A stretch of 41,684 nucleotides of DNA from Desulfobacterales bacterium (GCA_021737185.1 JAIPEL010000026.1:1-41684); one strand, 5' to 3'. Numbered from the stretch's first letter, positions 24,765 through 33,790 are shown. Notes: generated by a model not told the origin, from the sequence alone. Numbers and translations: made by a program.

Positions 24765-26528
24765 ATGACCGAGCAACACGAGCATCCCGAACAGAAGATC
24801 AAAGAGGCCCTCGCAGCGGGCCGGGCGCGGCATGAGATCGCCTCTCTTCCGGCGGAAAAGCTGCTCGATTCCGTCTTGGAAGCGCCGGATCCCCGGGCCC
24901 TGGTTCGCGCTTTTCACGAAGAAGATTTCTACTTTCTGGTTCACAAGATCGGACCCGACGACAGCCTGCCGGTTTTGGCCCTTGCCTCCAGGGCCCAGTG
25001 GGAATACCTGCTGGATATGGAAGGCTGGCACCGGGATCGGCTCAACCTGAATTCGGTGGAGAGATGGTTGAAGCGGCTGCAGGAGGCCGACAGCCCCCGT
25101 CTGGTCCGATGGCTGCTCAAGGAAAAGAAGGACCTGCTGGACCTGTTTCTCTTCTGGACCGTGGAAGTACGGATCCGTGAACACGACCAGGACCCTTCTG
25201 ATTTCGGCGAGGGCTTTTCCACTCTTGACAATGTTTACTACTTTCGGGCCAGACCGCCGTCCGAGCCGCCGGAAGTCTTCGAAGACCGGCAAAAGGAGCG
25301 GGAGGAGTTTTTGCCGCAGCTGCTTGAAAGGATCGCCGAGGCAGACCATGTGATCTACCAGCAGGAACTGCTAGACGCCCAAGGGCTGATCCCTGCAGAG
25401 GCAGAAGAAGAGGCCTACCGCCTTCGAAACGTCCGTCTGGCGGAAAGCGGATTTTTACCCCCTGAAGAGGCAGTGGGAATCTACCAGCGGTTGCCGCCGG
25501 AAGATCTGGATCGTCGGGGGAGAAAGCGCCTGCTGCCAGAAGAGGAAATCGTTTCGGAACTGCCGGCTCCGCGATTTATCGGGGAAGATTTGCCGAACGA
25601 AAGCCTTTTTGCCCGCGCCTTGGCATCGATCCATTCCGTGGCGGTGCTTTACCAGCTGCAGGCGGAGTTCGCCGGACTCTGCAACCGGATCATCTCGGCG
25701 GATCAGGCCGAGATCCGGGAGCCTGAGGCGCTGCGGGCCGTCGTTGAAAAAGCGGCCGGCTATCTTTCCATCGGGTTGGCGCATCTGGTAGGCGAAGAAA
25801 GAAATTCCCCGGCCGTGGCGGCCCGCCGGATCGAGGCCCATCCGTTGATCGATCTTTTCCGGGTCGGCTTCGGCCTGGTGATGGCGTTGAAGTGGCGGGC
25901 CCAGCGCTGGAAGAAAAGCAGTTGGTTCGAGGCTGCGGCAGGGCTTCCCTTAAGCTTCTGGGACGAAGCCTGGGTGGGGGTCCTCGGCGGCCTTTTGCTG
26001 CCGCGGCCGCAGTACTTCGATCATTACCGGGCCGGGGTGCTGTACCGGGAATTTTCCTCTCCGGCCGATGTCAGTGAGACCGAAAAAGAGCTGGAAAAAA
26101 TGATCCGCACGGATCGGCTCCTGTCCCGGATCGGGATCGATTTGGACGGCCGCCCGCCCCAGGTCCTGACCTACAAGAATCTGCTGCTGACCCTCTGGGC
26201 CCGGGACACGCTGGACGGATCTGCTTCCGGGCAGCGACCGACGCTGACTCCCGCCTTGACGCGGGAAGCCTTTTCGCGGTTGCACCGGCAGCTTTTCCCG
26301 GGCCCGCCGCCCAAAGACGTCACCCGTCCCCGGCGGATTGCAGATTCGGTGAAAACCGCGTTTTTGACATGGCTGGGCCGGCGCACCGGCCAGGACGCCG
26401 AAGACCTCGGCAAGGAGATGGGCGGTATTTTCGAGGCCCTGTTTTCCGAGATCGAAAACGAGTTGGGGGCGGTCGCCGTCGAGCGGCTCGACCCCCGTTA
26501 TATCCGTCTTTTTTTGCTGGCCTCCTGA
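24765..26528 (+). CDS. DUF6178 family protein
   Basis: A 587-residue, Leu/Glu/Arg-rich soluble protein without signal peptide or membrane segments, which I recognise as the DUF6178 type known mainly from Deltaproteobacteria. Conserved-looking stretches are FHEEDFYFLVHKIGPDDSLP (first 20 residues of it, about 50-70), WEYLLDMEGWHRDRL near 86-100 and LDNVYYFRARPP near 165. The predicted fold is almost all helical. A GAGAGG site precedes the ATG. Function is unknown; it ends 13 bases from the convergent permease gene, with no terminator between. Confidence 0.8.
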   Translation: MTEQHEHPEQKIKEALAAGRARHEIASLPAEKLLDSVLEAPDPRALVRAFHEEDFYFLVHKIGPDDSLPVLALASRAQWEYLLDMEGWHRDRLNLNSVERWLKRLQEADSPRLVRWLLKEKKDLLDLFLFWTVEVRIREHDQDPSDFGEGFSTLDNVYYFRARPPSEPPEVFEDRQKEREEFLPQLLERIAEADHVIYQQELLDAQGLIPAEAEEEAYRLRNVRLAESGFLPPEEAVGIYQRLPPEDLDRRGRKRLLPEEEIVSELPAPRFIGEDLPNESLFARALASIHSVAVLYQLQAEFAGLCNRIISADQAEIREPEALRAVVEKAAGYLSIGLAHLVGEERNSPAVAARRIEAHPLIDLFRVGFGLVMALKWRAQRWKKSSWFEAAAGLPLSFWDEAWVGVLGGLLLPRPQYFDHYRAGVLYREFSSPADVSETEKELEKMIRTDRLLSRIGIDLDGRPPQVLTYKNLLLTLWARDTLDGSASGQRPTLTPALTREAFSRLHRQLFPGPPPKDVTRPRRIADSVKTAFLTWLGRRTGQDAEDLGKEMGGIFEALFSEIENELGAVAVERLDPRYIRLFLLAS

Positions 26529-26541
26529 AAGTCGAAGCGTT

Positions 26542-28317
26542 CTAGAACGGCCAGATCACCGGGATGAAGACCGTGCCCAAGACCAGCACCAGGAGATTGA
26601 GCGGGATTCCCAGCTTCAGGTAGTCGCTGAACCGGTAGCCGCCGGGGCCGTAGACGAGCAGGTTGGTCTGATATCCGATGGGGGAGGCAAAGCAGGCGCT
26701 GGCGCCGAAGCAGACCGCAATGATGAAGGGCTTCGGATGCACCCCCAGTCCCACGGCCGTCGAAATGGCAATGGGAATCAGAAGCACTGCCGTGGCGTTG
26801 TTGCTGAGCAGCTGGGTGCTGATGCTGGTCAGCAGCAGAAAAGCGGCCAGAACGACGGCGGGGCCGGCGCCGGCAAACAGCCCTAAAAAGCGTTCGGCGT
26901 AGAGTTGGGAAGCGCCGGTTTTTTCCATGGCCGTTCCCAAGGCGATGGTGCCTGCGATGAGCAGCAGCACGTTGGGCTGAAGCGCCCGGTAGGCGTCCCG
27001 AAGCTGGAGGCATCCGGTCAGGATCATCAGAAACGCTCCGGTCAGAGCGCAGGTCAAGATGTCTGCCAGGCCGGTGCTGGCGCCGACGATGACGCCGGCA
27101 AAGATCACCAGGGCCTGCCGGGCCTTGCGGCGAAGGACGATTTCATCGTGGACGTCTTCGACGATGATGAAGTCGGCCCGACCCCGCATTTGATCCAGCT
27201 TGTCCACCGCGCACTGGATCAAGAGGATGTCGCCGTTTTTCAGCTGAACGTTTTCCAGGTTTTTTTCACTCCAGTGCAGGCGGATCCGCTTGATGGCGAT
27301 GATCTTCACGTCCGGGTCTCTTTTGAGCTGGGTGTCGTAGAGGCGTTCGCCGATCAGGCTGGACTGCGGCGGAATGATCAGCTCCACCACCACCGCTTCC
27401 TGATCTTTCCGATCGAACTTCAGGTCTTTTTCCGACGGGGTCAGCTCCACGCCGCCGTCCTGGAGCAGTTCGACCAGATCGTTGGCCGAACCCCGCACCA
27501 GCAGCAGATCGTCGGCGGAGATGCGGGTCGAATCGCGCGGCGGGTAGTAGATGTGGTTGTACCGGATCAGTTCTGCCACCTTGACGCTGGCAAACCGTTC
27601 ATCGAATACGGTTTCAGGGGCCTGCCCGATCAGCGGGCTTTTCTTGGGCACCACCAGCTCGGCCAGGTAGATTCGGTGTTCGCTGTCGTCCAGTTCGCAC
27701 ACGGGGCTGACCAGGCCCGGAAGAATCCGGGGCCCCAGAAAAAACAGAATCGCTATGCCCACGATTGCGATGGGCACCCCCAGGGTCGATAGTTCGAACA
27801 TGCCCAGCTGGCCGTATGCGTACATGTCGCTCAGATCGCTGACGATGATGTTCGTCGAGGTTCCGATGAGGGTGCAGGTGCCGGCCAGAATCGAGGCATA
27901 GGAAACCGGAATCAGCAGCTTCGACGGGCTGATTTCCAGATCGCAGCTCAGGGTCAACACCACCGGAATGAACAGCACCACTACGGGGGTGTTGTTGATG
28001 AACGCCGAGGCCACCGCCACGATCCCCAGGACCATCAGATATGCCAGCCGGGCGCGGCCGCCGGAACTGGCCAGCACCTTCTGGCCGATAAACCCCACCG
28101 CCCCGGTTCGGATCATGGCCCGGCTGATCAGAAACATCGCGGCAACCGTGACCACCGCCGGATTGGCGAATCCCCGGACCGCTTCGACCGGGGTCAGAAT
28201 GCCGGTGACCATCAGGGCGACGACGATTCCGATGGCCGTCAGGTCCACAGGGATCCGCTCGGTGATCAGCAGCACGAGGGTCGAGATCAGAATCAGGGAT
28301 ACGATCCAAATCGCCAT
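26542..28317 (-). CDS. SLC13/DASS permease with two RCK_C domains
   Basis: A 591-residue membrane transporter of the divalent anion/sodium symporter superfamily. Two membrane halves (about 1-200 and 390-590) carry the paired signature loops NNTPVVVLFIPV and SNNATAVLLIPI, which hold sodium and the carboxylate or sulfate ligand in characterised relatives. Between them, two TrkA_C/RCK_C domains at about 210-290 and 300-380 (AELVVPKKSPLIGQ, VELIIPPQSSLIGE) form a cytoplasmic regulatory part. GGAG precedes the ATG. In a sulfate-reducing-type organism, sulfate, phosphate or dicarboxylate are possible substrates, but the sequence does not decide. Confidence 0.9.
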   Translation of the reverse strand: MAIWIVSLILISTLVLLITERIPVDLTAIGIVVALMVTGILTPVEAVRGFANPAVVTVAAMFLISRAMIRTGAVGFIGQKVLASSGGRARLAYLMVLGIVAVASAFINNTPVVVLFIPVVLTLSCDLEISPSKLLIPVSYASILAGTCTLIGTSTNIIVSDLSDMYAYGQLGMFELSTLGVPIAIVGIAILFFLGPRILPGLVSPVCELDDSEHRIYLAELVVPKKSPLIGQAPETVFDERFASVKVAELIRYNHIYYPPRDSTRISADDLLLVRGSANDLVELLQDGGVELTPSEKDLKFDRKDQEAVVVELIIPPQSSLIGERLYDTQLKRDPDVKIIAIKRIRLHWSEKNLENVQLKNGDILLIQCAVDKLDQMRGRADFIIVEDVHDEIVLRRKARQALVIFAGVIVGASTGLADILTCALTGAFLMILTGCLQLRDAYRALQPNVLLLIAGTIALGTAMEKTGASQLYAERFLGLFAGAGPAVVLAAFLLLTSISTQLLSNNATAVLLIPIAISTAVGLGVHPKPFIIAVCFGASACFASPIGYQTNLLVYGPGGYRFSDYLKLGIPLNLLVLVLGTVFIPVIWPF

Positions 28318-28374
28318 ATCATCTCCGCGGGAAGGTAGGTTCTTCGCAATTGGCCGCGCCTGAAAACGAGTCTA

Positions 28375-28473
28375 TATAGGGATTGTCAGAATTCCGTTCC
28401 ATCTGGATTGTCACGGTTTGCCCAGAGCAAGGGTTCCCTGGGCTTCGAGAAAAGCGGTATGACAATCCCTATA
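28375..28473. mobile_element. MITE-like element with 14-bp terminal inverted repeats
   Basis: TATAGGGATTGTCA (28375-28388) and its exact reverse complement TGACAATCCCTATA (28460-28473) bound 99 bases without an ORF. Inside, GGATTGTCA recurs at about 28405, and GCCCAG/CTGGGC can form a hairpin. A third copy of the 14-mer lies at 32847-32860. This looks like a short non-autonomous element, or a paired binding site. Confidence 0.45.
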
Positions 28474-28556
28474 AAAATTGATTGGAACGCTATTTTGCCA
28501 AGCGCTCTAATAGTAACCGCAGAGACTTCGCCGTCAAGCTTCCGTTCCCGGATCGT

Positions 28557-28585
28557 TTGAAATGTTGTCGAATCGTGCCTATTAT
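28557..28585 (+). promoter_or_regulatory. Sigma-70-type promoter upstream of the radical SAM gene
   Basis: TTGAAA (28557-28562) and TATTAT (28580-28585) are 17 bases apart. The predicted start near 28592 gives a leader of about 120 bases that contains the heptamer repeats at 28641-28703. Confidence 0.65.
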
Positions 28586-28640
28586 ACAAATTTAAAGACG
28601 CCTTCTGAAACGGAAAATTTGAAATCCTTACAAAACCATC

Positions 28641-28703
28641 AACCTCTGAACCCAGAACCCAGAACCTCTGAACCCAGAACCTGCGAACCCAGGAAGAACG
28701 AGC
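28641..28703. repeat. Imperfect AACCTCTG/GAACCCA repeats before a start codon
   Basis: Alternating units AACCTCTG and GAACCCA fill the last 70 bases before the radical SAM start codon. The same vocabulary recurs at 31719-31832 (reverse complement) and 31860-31931. Confidence 0.8.
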
Positions 28704-28710
28704 CGAACCC

Positions 28711-29580
28711 ATGCACTACGAAGGAAACATCATTCGACCCCCAAGCGAGGCCAACAGCATCCTGCTTCAGGTTACGGTGGGATGCTCCAGGAACAAATGC
28801 ACCTTTTGCGGCACCTACGCCGGAGAACGCTTTCGAATCAAGCCGGATTCGATTGTCATGGAAGACATCGCGTTTGCAGCCCGGCACTGCCGCCGTCAGC
28901 GGCGTGTCTTTCTTTGCGACGGCGACGCCCTGATCATCCCCCAGAAGCGGCTGCTTTCCCTTTTGATCGAAATCGGCCGCCGGCTCCCCTGGGTGACGCG
29001 GATCGGGGCCTATGCCAATGCCAAGAGCCTGAAGATGAAAAGCCGAGAAGAACTGGAAGAGCTCCGTGCGCACGGGCTGGGTATTTTGTACATGGGGCTG
29101 GAAACCGGAGACGATGTCGCCCTGAAACGGATCAACAAAGGGGCTGCGGCCCAGACGATGATCGACGAGGGTAAAAAAGCCCGCCAGGCCGGGATGAAGC
29201 TCTCGGTCACCGTGCTGCTGGGGATCGCCGGAAAAGAGCGCTCCCAGGCCCATGCCGAAGCCACCGGTCGGGTTCTTTCGGCGATGGATCCGGACTACGT
29301 CGGCGCCTTGAGCCTGATGCTGATTCCGCAAACGCCGCTTTACGATGACTGGCAGGCAGGCCGTTTTGTCCTGATCGAGCCGAGCGAAATGCTGGCCGAG
29401 CTTCGGACCATGATCGCCCACACCGATCTTTCCCAGGGGCTGTTTCACGCCAACCATGCCTCCAACTATCTGCCGATCAAGGCGCGGCTGCCCAAGGAAA
29501 AGGACAAAACCCTCTCGCTCATCGACGATGCCCTGGCCGGGCGGGTCAGCCTCAAACCGGAATGGATGAGAGCCCTTTGA
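28711..29580 (+). CDS. Radical SAM protein
   Basis: A 289-residue radical SAM enzyme. The cluster motif is CSRNKCTFC at 25-33, that is CX4CX2C rather than the usual CX3CX2C; this spacing is found in a group of uncharacterised COG1032-like proteins. FLCDGDALIIP near 67-77 matches the glycine-rich SAM-binding strand position, LGILYMGLETGDDVALKRINKG near 122-143 (first part) and VTVLLGIAGKE near 170 are conserved radical SAM barrel strands. No B12-binding or TRAM domain is present. The substrate is unknown. Transcription probably starts at 28592, and the leader carries heptamer repeats. Confidence 0.86.
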   Translation: MHYEGNIIRPPSEANSILLQVTVGCSRNKCTFCGTYAGERFRIKPDSIVMEDIAFAARHCRRQRRVFLCDGDALIIPQKRLLSLLIEIGRRLPWVTRIGAYANAKSLKMKSREELEELRAHGLGILYMGLETGDDVALKRINKGAAAQTMIDEGKKARQAGMKLSVTVLLGIAGKERSQAHAEATGRVLSAMDPDYVGALSLMLIPQTPLYDDWQAGRFVLIEPSEMLAELRTMIAHTDLSQGLFHANHASNYLPIKARLPKEKDKTLSLIDDALAGRVSLKPEWMRAL

Positions 29581-29688
29581 CCGTTGAAGTCATTTCCGGG
29601 GTTGAAAGCCGGGGAGAATCGGTGTAAACAGGTCCACCCATCCGCTTGGAATCTGAAAAAATGCCATCAATACAAAGGAGGCGCGATC

Positions 29689-31710
29689 ATGACCCTGGGT
29701 TCGTCCGATCCGCAGTGCACCCTTGACGACCTGTGCATCAACACGATTCGCACCCTTGCCATGGACGCCATCGAGGAGGCCCGCTCCGGCCACCCGGGGG
29801 CGCCCATGGGGCTTGCCACGGCCGGATATGTCCTGTGGACCCGGGTCCTGCGCCACAACCCGGAAAACCCGCAATGGCCCGACCGGGACAGGTTCGTGCT
29901 CTCCGGGGGTCATGCCTCCATGCTCCTGTATGCGCTGCTGCACCTGACCGGATACGACCTGAGCCTGGACGACATCCGGCAGTTCAGGCAGTGGGGCAGC
30001 CGGACGCCCGGACACCCCGAATACGGCCTTACCCCGGGGGTGGAAACCACCACCGGACCGCTGGGCCAGGGGATCGCCAATGCCGTGGGCATGGCCATGG
30101 CAGAACGCCATCTGGCAGCCCGGTTCAACCGGTCCGGCAAGGACATCGTCGATCACTACACCTATGTGATCTGTGGAGACGGCGACCTGATGGAGGGGGT
30201 GACCCACGAGGCCGCCTCGTTGGCCGGCCATCTCGGCCTGGGACGCCTGATCTGCCTTTACGACGACAACCGGATCACCATCGAAGGAAGCACCGAGATC
30301 ACCTTTACCGAGAATGTCGCAGAAAGATTCTCGGCCATGGGATGGCACACCCTGGAGGTGGCCGACGGAAACGATCTCGATGCCATCGAAGCGGCCATCA
30401 ACGCGGCTCGGGCCGAATCCGGCCGGCCGTCGCTGATTCTGCTGCGCACCCATATCGCCTTTGGCAGCCCCGGCAAACAGGGGTCTGCAGATGCCCACGG
30501 AGCGCCCTTGGGAAGGGAAGAGGTGTGCAGAACCAAAAAAAATCTGGGCTGCCCGGAGGACCAGGATTTCTGTGTACCGGAGGCGACCCATGAAATCCGG
30601 GAACGATGCCTGGCGCGGGGCCGAGCCGCGGAAAAGGAATGGAGCGGGATTTTCCGCGATTGGGAGTCGTCGCGTGCGGACCTGGCAAAAGAATGGAAGA
30701 CAGCCATGGAAGGCGGCCTTGCAGCAGGGTGGGACCAGGGTCTCCCCGAATTTGCCGAAGGCGAGCTTCTGGCCACCCGGGCCGCCTCGGGAAAGGCGCT
30801 TAACGCCTTTGCCCGGAGGATTCCGGAGTTGATCGGCGGAAGCGCTGACCTTGCCCCGTCAAACAAGACGATCATCGACGGCGCAGAAGATTTTCAGAAA
30901 GCCAACTACGGCGGGAGAAACATCAGATTCGGGGTGCGGGAGCATGCCATGGGCGCGATTTTAAACGGCATGGCCCTCCACCGGGGGGTGCGGCCTTACG
31001 GGGGGACCTTCCTGGTTTTTGCCGACTACATGCGGCCGGCGATCCGGCTGGCGGCGCTGATGAAGCTTCCCGTGATCTATGTCTTCACCCACGACAGCAT
31101 CGCTGTCGGAGAAGACGGCCCCACCCATCAGCCGGTGGAGCATCTGGCCTCGCTGCGGACCATCCCGGGGCTGACCGTGATTCGCCCGGCCGACGCCAAC
31201 GAAACCGTCCATGCCTGGCGGCAGGCCCTGGCCGCCGCCGACGGCCCCACGGCGCTGATTCTCAGCCGCCAGAAGCTCCCGGTCCTGCCGAAGGCCGCGC
31301 AGAAAGACGCCAGACTCGAGCTGGGCGCCTATGTGTTGGCCGAAGACGAAGGAACGACGGAGCTGATTCTGATCGCTTCCGGTTCGGAAGTGCACCTGGC
31401 CCTAAACGCCGCCGAGCGGCTGAAAAAGGAAAAGGGCGCCGGCGTTCGGGTGGTCAATATGCCCAGCTGGGAGCTGTTTGAAAAAGCGGATTCCGCCTAT
31501 CGACGGACGATTTTCCCACCGGAATTGACGGTCCGGCTCGCGGTAGAAGCCGGCATCGCCATGGGATGGGAAAGATATGTGGGCGATGCCGGGGCGGTCA
31601 TCGCCATGAACCGGTTCGGGGCCTCGGCCCCGGGAGGCGTCGTCATGGAGCGGTTCGGCTATACAGTGGACAACGTGGTTGCAAAAGCCATGGCCCTGCT
31701 CGGGAAATGA
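29689..31710 (+). CDS. tkt: Transketolase
   Basis: Thiamine diphosphate enzyme of the non-oxidative pentose phosphate pathway, transferring two-carbon units between sugar phosphates. ATG 29689 is chosen because AAAGGAGG lies 7 bases upstream. The 673-residue product has [11 protein letters not shown] near 33, [19 protein letters not shown], the ThDP motif [22 protein letters not shown] near 163, [11 protein letters not shown] near 383, the catalytic Glu in [11 protein letters not shown] near 412, and [16 protein letters not shown] near 475. Length is normal for the family. It stands alone as a single gene, separated by repeats from the next one. Confidence 0.97.
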   Translation: MTLGSSDPQCTLDDLCINTIRTLAMDAIEEARSGHPGAPMGLATAGYVLWTRVLRHNPENPQWPDRDRFVLSGGHASMLLYALLHLTGYDLSLDDIRQFRQWGSRTPGHPEYGLTPGVETTTGPLGQGIANAVGMAMAERHLAARFNRSGKDIVDHYTYVICGDGDLMEGVTHEAASLAGHLGLGRLICLYDDNRITIEGSTEITFTENVAERFSAMGWHTLEVADGNDLDAIEAAINAARAESGRPSLILLRTHIAFGSPGKQGSADAHGAPLGREEVCRTKKNLGCPEDQDFCVPEATHEIRERCLARGRAAEKEWSGIFRDWESSRADLAKEWKTAMEGGLAAGWDQGLPEFAEGELLATRAASGKALNAFARRIPELIGGSADLAPSNKTIIDGAEDFQKANYGGRNIRFGVREHAMGAILNGMALHRGVRPYGGTFLVFADYMRPAIRLAALMKLPVIYVFTHDSIAVGEDGPTHQPVEHLASLRTIPGLTVIRPADANETVHAWRQALAAADGPTALILSRQKLPVLPKAAQKDARLELGAYVLAEDEGTTELILIASGSEVHLALNAAERLKKEKGAGVRVVNMPSWELFEKADSAYRRTIFPPELTVRLAVEAGIAMGWERYVGDAGAVIAMNRFGASAPGGVVMERFGYTVDNVVAKAMALLGK

Positions 31711-31718
31711 GAGGAAGG

Positions 31719-31931
31719 GGTTCAGAGGTTCCAGGGTTCTGGGTTCAGAGGTTCCAGGGTTCAGGGTTCAGAGGTTCAAGGGCTCAAGGGTTAAAAGGCT
31801 CAAAGGACCAAAAGTCCAAAGGTTCAGGGGTTTAATGATTGTTGAATCTTTGTAATTCTCAACCTCTGAACCCTGAACCCCGAACCCCGAACCCCGAACC
31901 CCGAACCCTGAACCTCTGAACCTCTGAACCC
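31719..31931. repeat. Opposed heptamer repeats forming a large inverted repeat
   Basis: Plus-strand units GGTTCAG/AGGTTCCAGG (31719-31832) are followed, after about 27 unique bases, by tandem units CTGAACC and CCGAACC (31860-31931), the reverse complement of the first block. The CCGAACC unit repeats four times in exact 7-base register. The two blocks could fold into a long imperfect hairpin between transketolase and the UPF0016 gene, and the second block ends 20 bases before that start codon. Confidence 0.85.
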
Positions 31932-31950
31932 CACAACGGAGAACCCGTTT

Positions 31951-32244
31951 ATGGACATCAAATTTTTGCTGATCACCTTCGGGATGGTGTTTCTCGCGGA
32001 ATTGGGGGACAAAACCCAGCTGGCTACGGTTTGCCTGTCTGCGGATTGTGAATCTTCCAAGTGGGCGGTTTTCATCGGATCGGCGGCGGCGCTGGTACTC
32101 AGTTCCGCCCTTGCGGTGACCTTCGGCGGCGCCCTCGCCCGGGTTGTTCCTCCCGATTACATCCGGCTCGGTGCCGGGCTTTTTTTCGTGATTGTCGGCG
32201 GCTGGATGTTGGTGACAGCCACCCGGGCCGTATGCAGCATCTGA
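31951..32244 (+). CDS. Half-size UPF0016/Gdt1-type membrane protein
   Basis: A 97-residue inner-membrane protein with three hydrophobic segments (about 4-22, 38-60, 70-90). FLAELGDKTQLATVCLS near 14-30 is the ExGDKT signature of the UPF0016 (TMEM165/Gdt1) family of manganese and calcium cation exporters. Most members contain two such halves; this one has a single copy, so it would need to dimerise or pair with another half-gene. No partner half is found in the window. GGAG lies 9 bases before the ATG. Confidence 0.88.
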   Translation: MDIKFLLITFGMVFLAELGDKTQLATVCLSADCESSKWAVFIGSAAALVLSSALAVTFGGALARVVPPDYIRLGAGLFFVIVGGWMLVTATRAVCSI

Positions 32245-32508
32245 CCCAATGCGGGGGTTCCCATCCCCTCCATTTTTTGCAGGACTTGAATTGTTTTTTT
32301 GGAGGAGCGTAAGGCAGCAGGTGCTTTTGACGGAAGCTGACCCATCTGTGGTTCGGTCGGTTTTTGGCGGTAATACATGAGCAAGGCATTGTTTCCTTGA
32401 GATATTGTAATCATCCTGCATCCCTGCTCTCGCCGTGAAGCTCTGGAAGGCATGTGATTTGCATATTTAAATCGCATTTCAATCCATGCCATCGAAGGGA
32501 TGCTGCCC
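32245..32508. other. Intergenic stretch without recognised features
   Basis: Nothing firm was found in these 264 bases. Open frames exist on the minus strand but run through the antisense of the UPF0016 gene and show no family motif. Confidence 0.4.
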
Positions 32509-32760
32509 ATGAAGATTCAGTGCCCAGGTTGCAACAGTTTTTATCGTTTTTACGGCAATCGCGCAGCGCAATTGCGCAAAGCCGAAATGAAGTGCCCTTG
32601 CTGCGGCCGGCAGTTGGAACCGAGCCCCTTTTATCCTGCCTCGAAGCCGGGCAGCGTCGCGGGCGCGCTCACGAGCTGCGCGATTCTCTCCTCCGGCAAT
32701 CGGCTTCAGCTGTTTGACATCCCCTGCGCGGCAAGGTCCAAGAGCGCCGATTCCTCCTGA
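32509..32760 (+). CDS. Small zinc ribbon protein
   Basis: An 83-residue protein starting MKIQCPGCNSFYRFYGNRAA and continuing to KCPCCGRQLEPSP. The two CPxC knuckles (Cys 5/8 and about 30/33) make an N-terminal zinc ribbon of the MJ0042 kind. The rest has two further cysteines and no recognised domain. ATG 32509 is preferred to 32500 because AAGGG lies about 10 bases upstream. Without relatives the C-terminal half is uncertain. It could be a remnant of a longer protein, since related ribbons are usually joined to a larger domain. Confidence 0.55.
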   Translation: MKIQCPGCNSFYRFYGNRAAQLRKAEMKCPCCGRQLEPSPFYPASKPGSVAGALTSCAILSSGNRLQLFDIPCAARSKSADSS

Positions 32761-32809
32761 AAAAGAACCTCGCGACGTATCGTCCAACGCTCCAGTCTAT
32801 ATGGGTGAG

Positions 32810-32841
32810 GAAACCCGCAGCCTTCAGGCCGGCGGTTTCCG
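32810..32841. repeat. GGAAACC hairpin next to repeat copy
   Basis: GGAAACC near 32813 and GGTTTCC near 32833 form an imperfect stem of about 9 bp just before the 14-mer TATAGGGATTGTCA at 32847-32860. No T-run follows on either strand, so it is not a typical terminator. Confidence 0.4.
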
Positions 32842-32846
32842 GTCGA

Positions 32847-32872
32847 TATAGGGATTGTCATATTTCCGTTCC
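32847..32872. repeat. Further copy of the TATAGGGATTGTCA repeat end
   Basis: The 14-mer TATAGGGATTGTCA and a following ATTTCCGTTCC match the left end of the 99-bp element at 28375 (there ATTCCGTTCC). Only one end is present. The stop codon of the DUF3786 gene (32858-32860) lies inside it. Confidence 0.6.
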
Positions 32873-33772
32873 TGCGACGAGGCGCAGAATTTCCCGGGAG
32901 GTGTATTCGCCGACATCGGCCAGGGCGTCTGTGGGAAGATGGGCGTCGGCGTTGGCTGAATACAGGCACGTCACCGATGCCGGAAAATCCTCGTCTGCTC
33001 GGTAAAACACATAGCAGAGCGCGATTTTGGGAAGGGGATAGAGCAGAAAGCCGAAATCACCGGCCGTTGCAGCAGGCGGGTTTTTCCCGGAAAAGGCGTC
33101 GATGATTCGCCGGGTATTCTGCCCGACGGCTTCGACGCGGGCAACGATCGGCTGCTGGGTCCTGGCTGCAAACGCGGCGGTGTAGGGCATGCTGTCTGGA
33201 AGCTCCTTGAAGCTTTTGAGCGGTTCGATGATGCACGGAGCGTGCGATGCATGAAGTACATACATGGAAATAAGCACCCCGAGCACCCCGGTTTCGGACT
33301 GTCCGTCCAGGACTATGCCGGCCGGTGAAATGCAGCAGCGCCCGCCGAAGGCGCGGAAGAAAAATTCGTCCGATTTTCGTTCGGCGCCGAGGCGTGCGGC
33401 AACATCCGCGTCCAGATCTTCATAGAACCGTCGAAGATTGTTCCGGGCGATTTTTTGGTAGTTGCTTTTTTCCGTATCCAGAACCGGGCCGGCTCCCAAT
33501 CGCATGCGGCGGTCGTCCGGGCCGGTGCTTTGGCCGCCCAGCTGCCGTGCTTTTTCGATGCCGCTTTCGGCGATGGCCACACCGCCGGAAAGGGTCCGCA
33601 CCTCCACCAGCCCCCAGCCGATCAGCTCTTCTCCGACGGCGCCGGCTGTTTCACGTTCCAGGCCGAGGGCTTGTCCGATCTCGAACATGGAAAAGGTGTC
33701 CGCCGGGTCCCCGCCGCACCGATGGTAGAGTTCCTGCAAGAACCGGATTCCGTCTTCGCTGATGTCTCCCAT
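32858..33772 (-). CDS. Winged-helix protein fused to DUF3786
   Basis: ATG 33772 is chosen over an ATG 18 bases upstream because GGAG lies 5 bases before it. The 304-residue product has an N-terminal winged-helix-like region at about 1-75 (FSMFEIGQALGLERETAGAVGEELIGWGLVEV shows the helix pair, then a wing with GGVAIAESG). The rest, about 100-300, is of the DUF3786 type, with GGRCCISPAGIVLDG, the dipeptide-rich SFKELPDSMPYTAAF and a C-terminal FLLYPLPKIALCYVFYRADEDFPASV (first part). DUF3786 proteins occur mostly in anaerobes near corrinoid/iron-sulfur genes, but function is unknown. The 31-bp dyad at 33791-33821 is 19 bases upstream. Confidence 0.75.
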   Translation of the reverse strand: MGDISEDGIRFLQELYHRCGGDPADTFSMFEIGQALGLERETAGAVGEELIGWGLVEVRTLSGGVAIAESGIEKARQLGGQSTGPDDRRMRLGAGPVLDTEKSNYQKIARNNLRRFYEDLDADVAARLGAERKSDEFFFRAFGGRCCISPAGIVLDGQSETGVLGVLISMYVLHASHAPCIIEPLKSFKELPDSMPYTAAFAARTQQPIVARVEAVGQNTRRIIDAFSGKNPPAATAGDFGFLLYPLPKIALCYVFYRADEDFPASVTCLYSANADAHLPTDALADVGEYTSREILRLVAGTEI

Positions 33773-33790
33773 AAAGGCTCCATTTCTCAT

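Noticed and set aside
31719..31931. CRISPR array
   Set aside because: Units are 7-8 bases without unique spacers, and no cas gene is present.
32157..32510. Minus-strand ORF antisense to the UPF0016 gene, possibly a transposase remnant
   Set aside because: A stretch near its middle looks vaguely transposase-like, but no catalytic motif, inverted repeat or target duplication supports it.
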